Below, in pieces: positions 10,435 through 21,402 of a stretch of DNA of 64,000 bases (positions are counted from its first letter, which is position 1; each line of letters starts with the position of its first letter). Made by a program: the position numbers and the translations under genes. The DNA comes from Synaphobranchus kaupii (taxonomy: Eukaryota > Chordata > Actinopteri > Anguilliformes > Synaphobranchidae): assembly GCA_029718625.1 (NCBI GenBank), contig CM056379.1:58431626-58495625 (forward strand), written 5' to 3'. The notes beneath the pieces are model-generated. The model saw only the letters and a list, made by a program, of their open reading frames with translations, ran no database searches and was not told the DNA's origin.

Positions 10435-11390
10435 AACCATCAGTAGCACAAATTGATCGAGTCGCCAATCAGAAGCGCCTTCTCTAGTGGAGAGTGTGTC
10501 AGGGAGTGGTGAATGGGGGGGATCATCAGCATCAATCGCAGCAAGAGGTGCGTACTTGTTAAAGGTGTAGGTGAGCTGAGGCTGTACCCTCTCTGGGCGA
10601 AAGCCAATCAGTGAAAGTGAACACACACCAGATACAAGCCAGGCTAAAAAGGTGTGTTTTAAGTTTTCTCTTAAAGATATCCACACTGTCTGCCACCCTC
10701 AGGTCCTCCGGCAAGCCGTTCCATAGGCTGGGGCCATAGTTACTAAAAGTGGCCTCGCCGTAGGTCTTAGACCGGACCCTTGGAACAACCAAGCGACAAC
10801 TACCAGAGGACCTGAGGGATCTAGTGGGTACATATCTTAAAACCATGTCAGACATGTAGTCGGGAGCGAGACCATTTAGTGATTTGTAGACCAATAAAAG
10901 AATCTTAAAATCAATTCTAAAACTAACAGGTAGCCAGTGCAGCAATTTTAAAACCGGTGTAATGTGTGCTCTCCTTCTGGTCCTGGTCAACACACGAGCA
11001 GCTGAATTTTGTATAAGTTGGAGTTGATCTAAGGCTTTTTTTGGTAGACCAGAAAGGAGAGCATTACAATAGTCCAGCCTACTACTGATAAAAGCGTTCA
11101 CTAGTCTCTCAGTATTGGCCTGGGAGAGAAACGTACGCACTTTGGCAATATTTTTTAAGTGATAAAAGGAAGTTTTGGTCACATTCCTGATGTGGGTATC
11201 GAAAATTTTATTAGAATCTATAATGATATCCCTGAAGTATGCTGCAAACTCTTCACATCTGGATGTGGAAAAAAGATCACCGGGGTCCAAGGGGACAGGG
11301 TTAATCAGATGGTCAATTGTAGGTTTATATCTTTATCCTTGTTGGATAGAGTGTGCCCCCTCCCATCCCCCTCTATGTGTTCCCATTCAT
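10435..11390 (-). mobile_element. L2/Rex-type LINE fragment with internal deletion
   Basis: The minus-strand frame at 10559-11290 ends with the conserved C-terminal part of vertebrate L2/Rex-like reverse transcriptases: SRLDYCNALLSGLP, NSAARVLTRTRRRAHITPVL, LHWLPVSFRIDFKILLLVYK and YGPSLWNGLPEDLR. Its first part (FSTSRCEEFAAYF) belongs to the linker between endonuclease and RT. The RT catalytic core that should lie between, with its Asp-Asp motif, is missing, so an in-frame internal deletion has joined two distant segments. The copy is inactive. It sits where units 2-4 continue without it. Confidence 0.8.
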
Positions 11391-12001
11391 AATTGTCATT
11401 CCTGAACCAGTGTCTATTTCAAAATCAATTTCATGTCCATTCACTGACATTTGCTGTCTGTATGGTGCTACTGTCTCTCCATCATCCAGCATTATGCATT
11501 ATCATGCATTGCACAACATGAGAGCATAGACCTCTTCTTGTCCTCTAGCATGTGGGTCAAACTGCGCACATTTCCTATGTTTTGTCTGGGCTGCCTGGCG
11601 CTGTGGCATTTCCTGGCTGAGTGACCACGCTTGTGGCAGATTTGGCAAACTGTATCTATAAACCAGCAATCAGCAGGCCCATTATTTCAGCCACATCTGA
11701 AACATCCTGCGTTAGAAGTTGATTGCCGCTCCAAGGCCACAGGCTGTACTTTATGGATGGGTCCCTCCACCCGTTTATTGGGGCAATAGCATTGTTTCTT
11801 AATCAGACCGTGCTGATGCAGGGAGGGACAACTATGTTGCCCTAATGCCCTGGACCGAGGAGGAGGGGCAGGGGGCGGACAATAGTCTGTGAACTTGTGG
11901 TAAATATTATTGTCCCAGGCCCAGGAATAATATAAGAATATGATTTTGTCCTGGCCCGGGAATTTCACCCGGCAGCCCTGGTTATAACCCCAGCTACATT
12001 G
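11385..12001 (-). mobile_element. Ty3/Gypsy-like gag-protease fragment, copy B
   Basis: Reading the minus strand from high to low coordinates gives a first knuckle (CFRCG, then a TGA stop), an intact second knuckle (CQICHKRGHSARKC, about 11607-11648), and then a retropepsin-like active site, FEIDTGSGMTIM (about 11400-11440). This is the order expected in a Gypsy gag-pol. DTGSG marks the aspartic protease that matures the polyprotein. The copy is broken by the in-frame stop and has no RT or integrase. It duplicates 6487-6959 but extends further, into the protease. Confidence 0.8.
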
Positions 12002-12667
12002 CTCCCAGTTGAAAATTGAACGTTGCCATTCGACCAACTTCAGCTTCTTCTCATTCAGCCTAATTACTTCTACTGAGTGCCAGTTTCACTATGATGGACA
12101 TTCTAGGGATGGCTTAAAGGCTTCGAGGGGTGGCTATAGCTACTGCAAGCCACTCCCCGGCACTGCCTATGGTGCTGGTCAATAAACCACTGGTCAATAA
12201 ATACTCCAACCCATGAAAGGTAAAACATATGAGCGACTAGCTGTGCTGCTGAGGTCACATCAAGTGAAGATATTCTTTGGATCAGTAAGTCTATCTCTTT
12301 TTTAAATGCACAGTGATATAGTCTGTGTTAATTCTTAATTATTTTAAATTACCTTAAAAAAAGATTATTTATTGATAATGTTGCACCATGGTGTACATAT
12401 TTGAGGAAAACAAGTAGACATAAACTTAATGTGTTGTTTTAATTCAGGCTGTGAATGTGAATCTTGTGGAGATTGCAGGTGCAGATCATCTTTCAAGTTA
12501 ATTTAAGCTAAGATCTAGTTCTATAAAATTAAAAATTAAATGGCAAGCAGTATATTTCTATGGAACAATTGAATGACGTTGCACTGGTAGCCTATAGGGT
12601 CTAAATGTTAGATAAGGAAAGAGACAAAGATTATTCCTTTTCAAACAGAATTTGTGCAGGACCCATC
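12002..12667 (+). promoter_or_regulatory. 5' region of pentraxin copy 2
   Basis: This stretch is shared by units 2-4. It has two CTGGTCAATAAA copies near 12175-12200 (unit 4 has one) and GTTAATTCTTAATTA near 12328. Two candidate upstream exons can be drawn. One is 12213-12284, with an ATG, 24 open codons and donor GTAAGT. The other is 12448-12478, with acceptor TTTTAATTCAG and donor GTGCAG. Both would join exon 2 in frame. Whether they are used is unknown. The short intron-proximal stretch 12490-12600 shows nothing else. Confidence 0.4.
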
Positions 12668-13558
12668 ATGATCGATAAGCTGGTGGTCATGATTGGCCTG
12701 ATAACAGTCAGTTCTACACATTCTGAAGGTAAGAACCTTTCCATTTTGAAGGAGCTGATTGTCATAATCATTCTATGCATGCTTATGGTGGCTCTTATAA
12801 CTCTACCATTCATGAAAAAAGATTTGGAGCAGTGACTCCAGGATAAATTTTCTTTAGAGCACTGGCACTTGAAATCTATTAAAATAGCTTCTTTTCCACT
12901 CTCTGAAACCCCAACAGATCTTACAGGGAAGGTTTTTGCCTTCTCTTCGGCATCTACAACTGCATATACAACACTCACACCTGATGTGGAGGGACCTTAT
13001 TCAGCTGTGACACTCTGCCTGAGATTCTTCACCGACCACAAAAGAATAAATACTCTCTTCTCCCTGGCCACACCAGCACACGACAATGCTTTTTTGCTGT
13101 ATCAACCAGAAAAAGGAAGATATCAAGTGCATGTCAATAATAAGGTTCATGACTTCTTTGGGATGCCAGATAATCAATACGAATGGAACTCTGTCTGCTC
13201 GACTTGGGAAAGTAAAACTGGACTTACTCAAGTTTGGGTGAATGGAAAGCGGAGCATAAGGATGAAGATCACCACTGATGCTGTCTTAGCTGGAACTCCC
13301 ATCATAATCCTTGGCCAAGAGCAGGACACTTATGGTGGGGGCTTTGAGGCAAACCAGTGTTTCATTGGAGAACTTTCAGATGTGCACATGTGGAATTATG
13401 TTCTTAATCCTTGTGAAATTCAGAATTACATGAGTGGCAACACATTTACACCAGGGAATGTTCTGAACTGGAAAGCACTAACTTACCAAGTGAATCATGA
13501 AGTGCTTGTCGAACTGAAACAATCAGGACGCTGTAATTTGCAAGCATATACACTGTAA
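12668..13558 (+). CDS. Secreted short pentraxin (CRP/SAP family), copy 2
   Basis: Two exons are proposed: 12668-12728 (donor GAAG|GTAAG) and 12858-13558 (acceptor TTTCTTTAG), total 253 codons. Exon 1 encodes a signal peptide, MIDKLVVMIGLITVSSTHSE. The ATG at 12668 was chosen over the in-frame 12605 because it gives a clean signal peptide and has A at -3. Exon 2 is one pentraxin domain with the two core cysteines (LCLRFF, SVCSTWES), a calcium pair HDN, and ILGQEQDTYGGGFEANQ with Glu, Gln, Asp, Glu and Gln at the human CRP calcium positions. The family signature HxCxS/TWxS has Ser in place of His. Pocket positions equivalent to CRP Phe66, Thr76 and Glu81 appear as Tyr, His and Val. Short pentraxins form calcium-dependent rings that bind microbial or damaged-cell ligands. 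Which ligand this one binds cannot be read. AATAAA follows the stop. Confidence 0.9.
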
Positions 13559-15020
13559 AAAAAATGCTAAAATAGTGCTAATAAACAAATACCTTGCTTT
13601 GAGGATACTCATGTTTATGTTTCTCTTCTTAGGGCTTATTATGGATCTAATCTGTTTGTATTTAGAATTTGTAATTTAGTTCTTGGTTAGCATAGTTAAC
13701 TAGGTCTTAATGATGTTACATCTTTACTCATTGGTCAGAGAAAGTTATTTGCCAGGTCTGGCACTATTGATCATACAATACGTGTCTGTTCTCCTGTAGT
13801 GTAAGTCACTGTATAAAAGTGTTAAATAAATTAAATGCATTATAAACTTTGGCAGTTGTAAACAAATCTCCTGGCATTTCTCTGCTCTTACAAAAAAGGC
13901 AATATATGAAGACATATTTAATTTGTGTGAAATATCAAGTAGATTTGTAACAATTGTGATTTTCAAATAAATAATGTGCTGAAAAATATAAGTAACGTAT
14001 CCGTTACATTTGTAATAATAGGATAATTCCATCTCAAAGGTGAACGAACATGACACCCACTATCACAGATCATCCTGAGAAGTGCTTTAGGAATAATAAA
14101 GGAATAAGATTAACATCCCTGAAGAATTATTTGGTTTAAGGGAAATGTTGCTAATTCTAAATTGTCAAAATACACCCAAGGACCCCCCCAAACCCTACTA
14201 CAATCCCACCCTTATAGATAGCATAGAATGCAAGTTCTGTGGCTTGGATTATTGTTTCTTCATATATTTATAAATATGCACAGTGAAAATGGTGACGGTT
14301 AAATCCTCCCATCAAGTTTAATTAGTGTTTGAAGTTGGCCATCTCATATCCTTGCCTATCACATAGTACTACCAATTTTGACCACAAGATGGTGCCATTT
14401 CAACAATCCGTTATTCAGCATTGATTTAAATCAGGAGCACAAATTGAAAAGTTCATTGACCTTAGCGTTCTATTGGTTGAGAATGAATGGGACGCATAGC
14501 CAGTTCATTGAAAATTGGCCTGGATCATTTCATGTTGAACAAGCAGACCAGAAGACTACACCTGTTGTATCACCTCTACTGTTCCATTGTACCGCCTCTA
14601 CTGTTCTTCCCAGGTAAACCTTTGTAAACTTTCCATCTTTTATGCACTTTAATCATTTTTTAGTGCTTTAATAGCACCATCTTGTGGTCAGAATCTGGTA
14701 GTACTATGTGGAAAGGAATTACTCAATAGTATTGTCTGATTTTGCATCACAATTTGTTCATATACATATACGTGATGAAACAAGATTCACTTCTCATTCA
14801 TAATAAGTTATAAATACTTCAAACGAGTAAATGATTCTCATTTTAACGTTTGTTTATAGCTAGATTTGAGAGGAAATAATTTGAAATAACCCTCTGATAT
14901 AATTAGAGAGATTCGATTTTTGCCCCCTGACACTGAAACATTGATGTGAGATGTGACACGGTACAATGTAAAGCCAATTTAAGCAAAATATTACAGATTG
15001 TCCAAAAGAAATATAGCCAC
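13559..15020. other. 3' flank of pentraxin copy 2 with a small inverted repeat
   Basis: After the AATAAA signal no gene is evident. 14360-14397 and 14671-14711 are inverted copies of a sequence containing ACCACAAGATGGTGC, flanking about 270 bp. They may be ends of a small MITE. The same arrangement recurs in units 3 and 4. Unit 1 keeps only the left arm. Confidence 0.6.
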
Positions 15021-15021
15021 A

Positions 15022-16143
15022 TCAGCATCGCTTCATTTTCATTGACTGGCCAAATAAAAGAACCCATTGCAAAGAGTCACGGACAACAAGAGAAGCTGTG
15101 CAGGCCTGTTGTGTAATTAGGTTCACACAATGGGGTCCACAATGGACATAAGGGGCAAGAGGTTGATGCTGCTTGATAATGGCCTGCGCTCCTGAATATT
15201 TTCCTGCCATGTTTGCAGCACCATCGTAGGCCTGCCCTCTCAAACCAGTGATAGACAAATTTAGACAGAGCAATACATCCATAATAATGTTTGCAAGGTT
15301 CTTCCCTGTTGTCACAATCACCTCATACAGGCCAACAAATTCCTCATGAACTGCCAGATCATGGTCAACATATCGCAGACATATTGCTTCCTGCTCCTTC
15401 CCAGATACATCTTGTGTGCCATCCATTATCACAGAAAACTGCAGCTGTGGAAGTGACCTGATCTGCTATCTGCAATTTCACAAACTATTGAGTTGCTCAA
15501 TGATTAACGATAGGATCTCGTTTTGAACTTGGGGACAAGTATAGACAATTTGGGAACTCAACCATTTGCTCAATCCAGGGTCATCCAGATTTATAATTTA
15601 GTAACTGAGCAGTTTCCCTCACTGTCATCATGCCCTCTTAGAGCTATACCCTGCCTTGCCAAGAACTGTACAGCACTAATTATTTTTAACAGACAAGTTC
15701 AGACTTGCCTCCAGTTCCTGTAATGCCCCTACATTAGATAGTTGCACATCCACTGATCTAGTCTCAGAGATTTGTGTTGCTATGGCTGCCTTGTGACATT
15801 CTGATCGGGCATGTAATGCAAACCTTTCACGGGCCTTCTTCCAGTTTTTTAAATCAGTGGAAATAAATGTGGCTTCTGTGTTTTTTGCCAGCTGTGATGT
15901 TTGCTTTTGAAAAGCTTTGCGACAGTAAAAGCACAATGCTCCTTGAACACCTGGGATAAAATGGAGCCAAAGGAAATCCTTATACCACTGTGCCTGAAAT
16001 CTCAGGGTTTTATCTAGCAACTTCTGAGACATGATAATCTTAGGATCTGGATGGTATGGGTCTGAAGCAGCCACAGAAGATCCTTCCTCTGCTGTGTCTC
16101 TTTCTGCCCTCCCAGATACTTTCATCCTCTCAGTCTCAGACAC
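15022..16143 (-). mobile_element. Decayed hAT transposase (ZMYM1/DUF4371-like), unit 2
   Basis: The minus-strand block 16143-15676 encodes a TTF-type zinc-finger region (FQAQWYKDFLWLHF, GALCFYCRKAF, ARERFALHARSECHKAA). 15432-15022 encodes the first transposase block, with the VIMDGTQDVSGKEQ motif and YDGAANMAGKYSGAQA. These are hallmarks of hAT proteins annotated in fish as zinc finger MYM-type 1-like. The segment between (15433-15675) reads as the same protein with stops and frameshifts. The C-terminal half, with the dimerisation domain and last catalytic Glu, is absent. It is inactive. Confidence 0.8.
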
Positions 16144-17700
16144 CTCAATTCACAAATCTTCCTAATCAAGTCCAGATTTTTTTCTATCCAGCGCTTTGTG
16201 AATAGTTAATAACTATACAAAACAGTGGAAATCAATCTCAAATGCATTTTTTTGTCTTATCCAAGCCAGCTAGTCTCTCCTCACATGTGAAGCCATGCCA
16301 TGCACATGCTGTTGCCGGTTCACTGCTCTTTCTTTTGCAGTACAGAAACAAGGGCAGACAGTGTCATAGATGTGAAGCACCTGCCATGCCTTTAACCATT
16401 AATAGGGGCCCTGTACCTAAACGTGAGTGAGTGACAGGGATCCATGAGGTGCTTTGCATCTAGAGAAGAATATGTGCAAAGCAATAATACAATTTAGAGC
16501 AGAAATTAAGAAGTGTAGTTCTGAAATTGCAGTGGGAATTAATCTCAAATTCACAATCTTATCCAATAGATATTTCCTTAGCCAGCTATAGTCTCTCCTC
16601 ACCTGTGAAGCCTTGTCATGTCCATCTGTGCTGCTGCCTGCTCCCTGACCTGAGCCCTCTGAGGCTTCTGAGCTGCCTGTTCCCTGCTCTTTCTAATTCC
16701 AGTACAGACAAAAATAAGTGCAAAAGCAAAAATTAAATTCATAGTATAAATTATTATTTGTGGGCAGTGGGCAGGTCTAACGGATCTGTACGGGAGAGTA
16801 AGGCGTCCCCGCCCTACCACTAGCCATAGGGTCGCATCTTAACTCTATAAGCTTCACCCCTAGTGGTTTGAGACATATCTGTCTCAATTACAGTATCATG
16901 TTCATCTGAAATTATAAACTACAGCTTTAAGAAAACCCCGAAAATTTTGACGCAGTATTTTTTTAAAGGGTAGCTTCTTGCGAAAACCGCAGCTTCTCCA
17001 GTTACACTGCCGTGCAATAAATTAGGAGGGTGCTATTAGTAGCCCACAGCACTCACGCACCCTCCTCTGGCTACAGCCACAGACTGTAAAATGCATCAAA
17101 TGCACCGTTTATACACGCTAAGAAAATCATGTTGACGTATAGAAACAATAATATTTTTTTAAAACGTTGTACAAATGAGTATTCGCCGTTTTCCCTTGCT
17201 TACTGTACTATATACAGTACCTGATCCACTTTCGGTTTAGAAGACACCTCATTTTTTGCTCCAAAATCTCTCGTATAAATATGTTTAAGAAACCAAGTAC
17301 TTACCAGTATATTCAGCTACAGCTGTTTTCTCATGAACCCTGAAGAGTTTATCTTTTTATATTTCGCCAAAGTCCCATACAGTCGACATTTCCGCAGTGA
17401 CCTCCCCTCGCACTGAGCGCTGAAATTCATTGCTGTACTTGTGTGAATACGCACGCGCTTTTGTACGTTCTTTTTTTAAACGTATTTAAATACATTAGGC
17501 GACGTATGTTATGGTTATTATATATATACTGTATGTGACTATTCTGAAATAAATGTATTCTGTAGCAAATTTCTGAATGATACAGCTTCTTCTTCAGTTC
17601 AAACTTAAAACCATGGATTTTGCAGGGAATATTTTTTTAGATACTGACATTTAAATAAAACTAGTAGAAACCAGGAGAACATTGCCTCAAAAGGGCCAAA
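16144..17700. other. Repeat-derived stretch upstream of the hAT remnant
   Basis: No coding sequence was recognised. A 10-bp hairpin, AGGAGGGTGC/GCACCCTCCT, lies at 17026-17066. The segment at about 17395-17505 (CGCTTTTGTACGTT, ATTTAAATACATTAGGC) has a diverged relative at about 60470-60555, so it is part of a dispersed element, perhaps the 5' part of this hAT. Confidence 0.5.
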
Positions 17701-17734
17701 GTAAATAGGGTTAAGCAAGTGCGAGTAACCCTTC

Positions 17735-19775
17735 AGCTCCCCACGCCAGGGATACGGTGAAGGAGTTGGAGCCCCTAAGGCGGGTCGTCGTTGTAAACAA
17801 ACTCGTCCCAGCAGCTCCTGCGACGCCGCTGGTGCCAAACTGTAATGGCCCTGCCGTTCCTTTGGATCCATCAGTGGCGTGGAGAGGGGGGACCCGCTGC
17901 ATGGGCAACAGCCTGTCCTCTGTGGCGTAGACACAACACGGGGAGCAACAGTTACTGGTGATAAGCCTTCGCTCGATTGGCGTAAAGCGTGGCACCAGGG
18001 GTTGCTTCCGACGGTGGGAGGGATTTTTGAACCTCACCGGACAGCTATCACCCGCCTAAAGCTGGGCAGCCCCCAGCCAGTAAGGTGCTGTCCCGCCACA
18101 GTCTGCCATCCTCATTGGGTGCATGGGGATTAGGAGAAATTCGAACAGCAGTCTGAGAACTTCGCACCAAGCAAGAAACGACGCAGAAAGAGACCAGCTC
18201 TAAAACTGGGACGTTGGAATGTTCGGTCCATGATGACCGGCCTCACAGAAAACCTCAAAAACATCAGCGACACCAGGAAAACAGCCATAATTAACGTTGA
18301 GCTCAAGAGACTAGGTGTGGACATAGCCACCCTACAGGAAACATGTCTAGCCGACTCAGGAACACTGAAGGAAGAGGACCACATGTTATTCTGGCAGGAG
18401 AAGGGCTCTGACGAGCCTAGGGAGCACGGAGTGGGCTTCGCGGTGAAGAACACCTTGCTGAAGATGGTTGAACCGGGCAGCAACGGCTCATCGAGACTTC
18501 TCACTCTCCGCCTGAACACCACCGAAGGCCCCGTCACCTTTGTCAGTGTCTACGCCCCAACACTAACCTCCACACTAACCTCCGAGGCAAAGGACGAGTT
18601 CTACGAGAACCTCAAAACCATTGTCAGGAACATCCCCAGCACCGAACAACTAGTTCTCCTGGGCAGACTTCAATGCCAGAGTGGGTGCCGATCATGACTC
18701 TTAGCCGTCCTGCCTTGGGCAGTTTGTCGTGGGCAAAATGAATGAAAACGGACAACGACTGCTCGAGTTCTGCACTTTTCAAGACCTGTGCATCACAAAC
18801 TCGTACTTCCAGACCAGGCCCCAACACAAGGTTTCCTGGAGGCACCTGCGCTCTAAGCACTGGCACCAGCTGGACCTGATCCTGGTCAGACGACCATCCA
18901 TCAAGAACGTACTACTCACCCGTTCCTACCAGAGCGCGGACTGTGACACAAACCATTCGCTGGTGTGTTGCAAGATCAGGCTACAGCCGAAGAGATTCCA
19001 CCGCTCCAAACAGCAAGGAAAGTCACGCATTGACAACAGCAGAATGTCCCAACCAGAACTTGTGGAGCAGTTTGCCGTGCCCCTTGATAAGGAGCTTGGT
19101 GCCTCGCAACCAAGGGAATCATCAACGGAGAAATGGGACGATTTGCGGAATACCATCCATCGCACAGCCTTAGCTACCTTTGGAAAGAAGACCTCAAAGA
19201 CACATGATTGGTTCGAAACTAAAGCTAAATTGACCGTGATGACACCCACCATAGAAGCCAAGCGAGCCGCTCTTGCCGAGTACAAGAGAACACCAAGTGA
19301 GTGGAACCTACAGATTCTCAGTCTGCGAGGAGCAAAGTACAGCGAACTGCTCGGCATTATGATAACGAGTACTGGACTGGGCTCAGCGAAGACATCCAGA
19401 TAGCCGCCACAACGGGAAATATCAGGGGGATGTACGATGGCATCAGGAAGGCACTTGGACCAGTCCAGAGCAAGACAGCTCCCCTCAAATCCACCACTGG
19501 GGAGGCAATCACAGACAAGGGCCAACAAATGGTGAGATGGGTGGAACACTACTCAGAACTCTACTCCAGGGAGAACACAGTGTCCCCCTTAGCACTTGAC
19601 GCCATTGAATGCCTGCCAACTATGGTAGAACTTGACGCTGAGCTGACTACAGCTGAGCTCAGCAAAGCCATTGACAGCTTGGCCGCAGGAAAAGTGCCTG
19701 GCAGCGACGGGATCCCCCCAGACCTGATCAAGCACTGCAAGACTGCTCTACTGCCTCCACTGCACAAAGTCCTCC
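17735..19775 (+). mobile_element. Non-LTR retrotransposon (LINE), truncated, unit 2
   Basis: The GC-rich leader is followed by an APE endonuclease (frame from about 18133: LGRWNVRSM, IATLQET, FVSVYAPT). A frameshift near 18663 spoils the expected GDFNA motif, giving GRLQC. The second frame (18729-19403) ends the endonuclease with CDTNHSLV, where Asn replaces the usual Asp before His. Another frameshift near 19320 leads into 19301-19831, with RT motif 1 (GKVPGSDGIPPDLIKHC). The unit junction then cuts the RT off. The clade is uncertain (RTE-like, of the kind mis-annotated as craniofacial development protein 2). It is dead. Confidence 0.85.
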
Positions 19776-20511
19776 ATAAGAATATGATTTTGTCCTGGCC
19801 CGGGAATTTCACCCGGCAGCCCTGGTTATAACCCCAGCTACATTGCTCCCAGTTGAAAATTGAACGTTGCCATTCGACCAACTTCAGCTTCTTCTCATTC
19901 AGCCTAATTACTTCTACTGAGTGCCAGTTTCACTATGATGGACATTCTAGGGATGGCTTAAAGGCTTCGAGGGGTGGCTATAGCTACTGCAAGCCACTCC
20001 CCGGCACTGCCTATGGTGCTGGTCAATAAACCACTGGTCAATAAATACTCCAACCCATGAAAGGTAAAACATATGAGCGACTAGCTGTGCTGCTGAGGTC
20101 ACATCAAGTGAAGATATTCTTTGGATCAGTAAGTCTATCTCTTTTTTAAATGCACAGTGATATAGTCTGTGTTAATTCTTAATTATTTTAAATTACCTTA
20201 AAAAAAGATTATTTATTGATAATGTTGCACCATGGTGTACATATTTGAGGAAAACAAGTAGACATAAACTTAATGTGTTGTTTTAATTCAGGCTGTGAAT
20301 GTGAATCTTGTGGAGATTGCAGGTGCAGATCATCTTTCAAGTTAATTTAAGCTAAGATCTAGTTCTATAAAATTAAAAATTAAATGGCAAGCAGTATATT
20401 TCTATGGAACAATTGAATGACGTTGCACTGGTAGCCTATAGGGTCTAAATGTTAGATAAGGAAAGAGACAAAGATTATTCCTTTTCAAACAGAATTTGTG
20501 CAGGACCCATC

Positions 20512-21402
20512 ATGATCGATAAGCTGGTGGTCATGATTGGCCTGATAACAGTCAGTTCTACACATTCTGAAGGTAAGAACCTTTCCATTTTGAAGGAGCT
20601 GATTGTCATAATCATTCTATGCATGCTTATGGTGGCTCTTATAACTCTACCATTCATGAAAAAAGATTTGGAGCAGTGACTCCAGGATAAATTTTCTTTA
20701 GAGCACTGGCACTTGAAATCTATTAAAATAGCTTCTTTTCCACTCTCTGAAACCCCAACAGATCTTACAGGGAAGGTTTTTGCCTTCTCTTCGGCATCTA
20801 CAACTGCATATACAACACTCACACCTGATGTGGAGGGACCTTATTCAGCTGTGACACTCTGCCTGAGATTCTTCACCGACCACAAAAGAATAAATACTCT
20901 CTTCTCCCTGGCCACACCAGCACACGACAATGCTTTTTTGCTGTATCAACCAGAAAAAGGAAGATATCAAGTGCATGTCAATAATAAGGTTCATGACTTC
21001 TTTGGGATGCCAGATAATCAATACGAATGGAACTCTGTCTGCTCGACTTGGGAAAGTAAAACTGGACTTACTCAAGTTTGGGTGAATGGAAAGCGGAGCA
21101 TAAGGATGAAGATCACCACTGATGCTGTCTTAGCTGGAACTCCCATCATAATCCTTGGCCAAGAGCAGGACACTTATGGTGGGGGCTTTGAGGCAAACCA
21201 GTGTTTCATTGGAGAACTTTCAGATGTGCACATGTGGAATTATGTTCTTAATCCTTGTGAAATTCAGAATTACATGAGTGGCAACACATTTACACCAGGG
21301 AATGTTCTGAACTGGAAAGCACTAACTTACCAAGTGAATCATGAAGTGCTTGTCGAACTGAAACAATCAGGACGCTGTAATTTGCAAGCATATACACTGT
21401 AA
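20512..21402 (+). CDS. Secreted short pentraxin (CRP/SAP family), copy 3
   Basis: The exons are 20512-20572 and 20702-21402. The encoded 253-residue precursor is identical to copy 2, including signal peptide, cysteines and calcium segment. Upstream and downstream flanks are also the same, so expression is likely to be the same. Two identical genes suggest a dosage effect or ongoing gene conversion. An assembly duplication is the main alternative. See copy 2 for the domain description. Confidence 0.9.

Larger units (their letters stand above)
11932..19775. repeat. Tandem duplication unit 2 (7844 bp)
   Basis: It begins ATAAGAATATGATTTTGTCC, which recurs at 19776 and again at 27620. All internal landmarks repeat at +7844. 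Contents in order: the end of the Gypsy fragment, pentraxin copy 2, a minus-strand hAT remnant, and a LINE truncated in RT motif 1. Every translated frame I compared between units 2 and 3 is identical except for three LINE residues, so the duplication is very recent or is being homogenised. Confidence 0.95.

Noticed and set aside
12631..12978. 115-residue minus-strand frame overlapping pentraxin exon 1
   Set aside because: It is a shadow of the pentraxin gene on the other strand with no recognisable product.
13745..14056. 103-residue minus-strand frame present in all four units
   Set aside because: It has no domain or splice context, and its persistence is explained by recent duplication. 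It overlaps the 3' flank of the pentraxin genes.
18926..19549. 207-residue minus-strand frame over the LINE
   Set aside because: It is antisense to the LINE endonuclease/linker coding sequence, so it is a compositional shadow.
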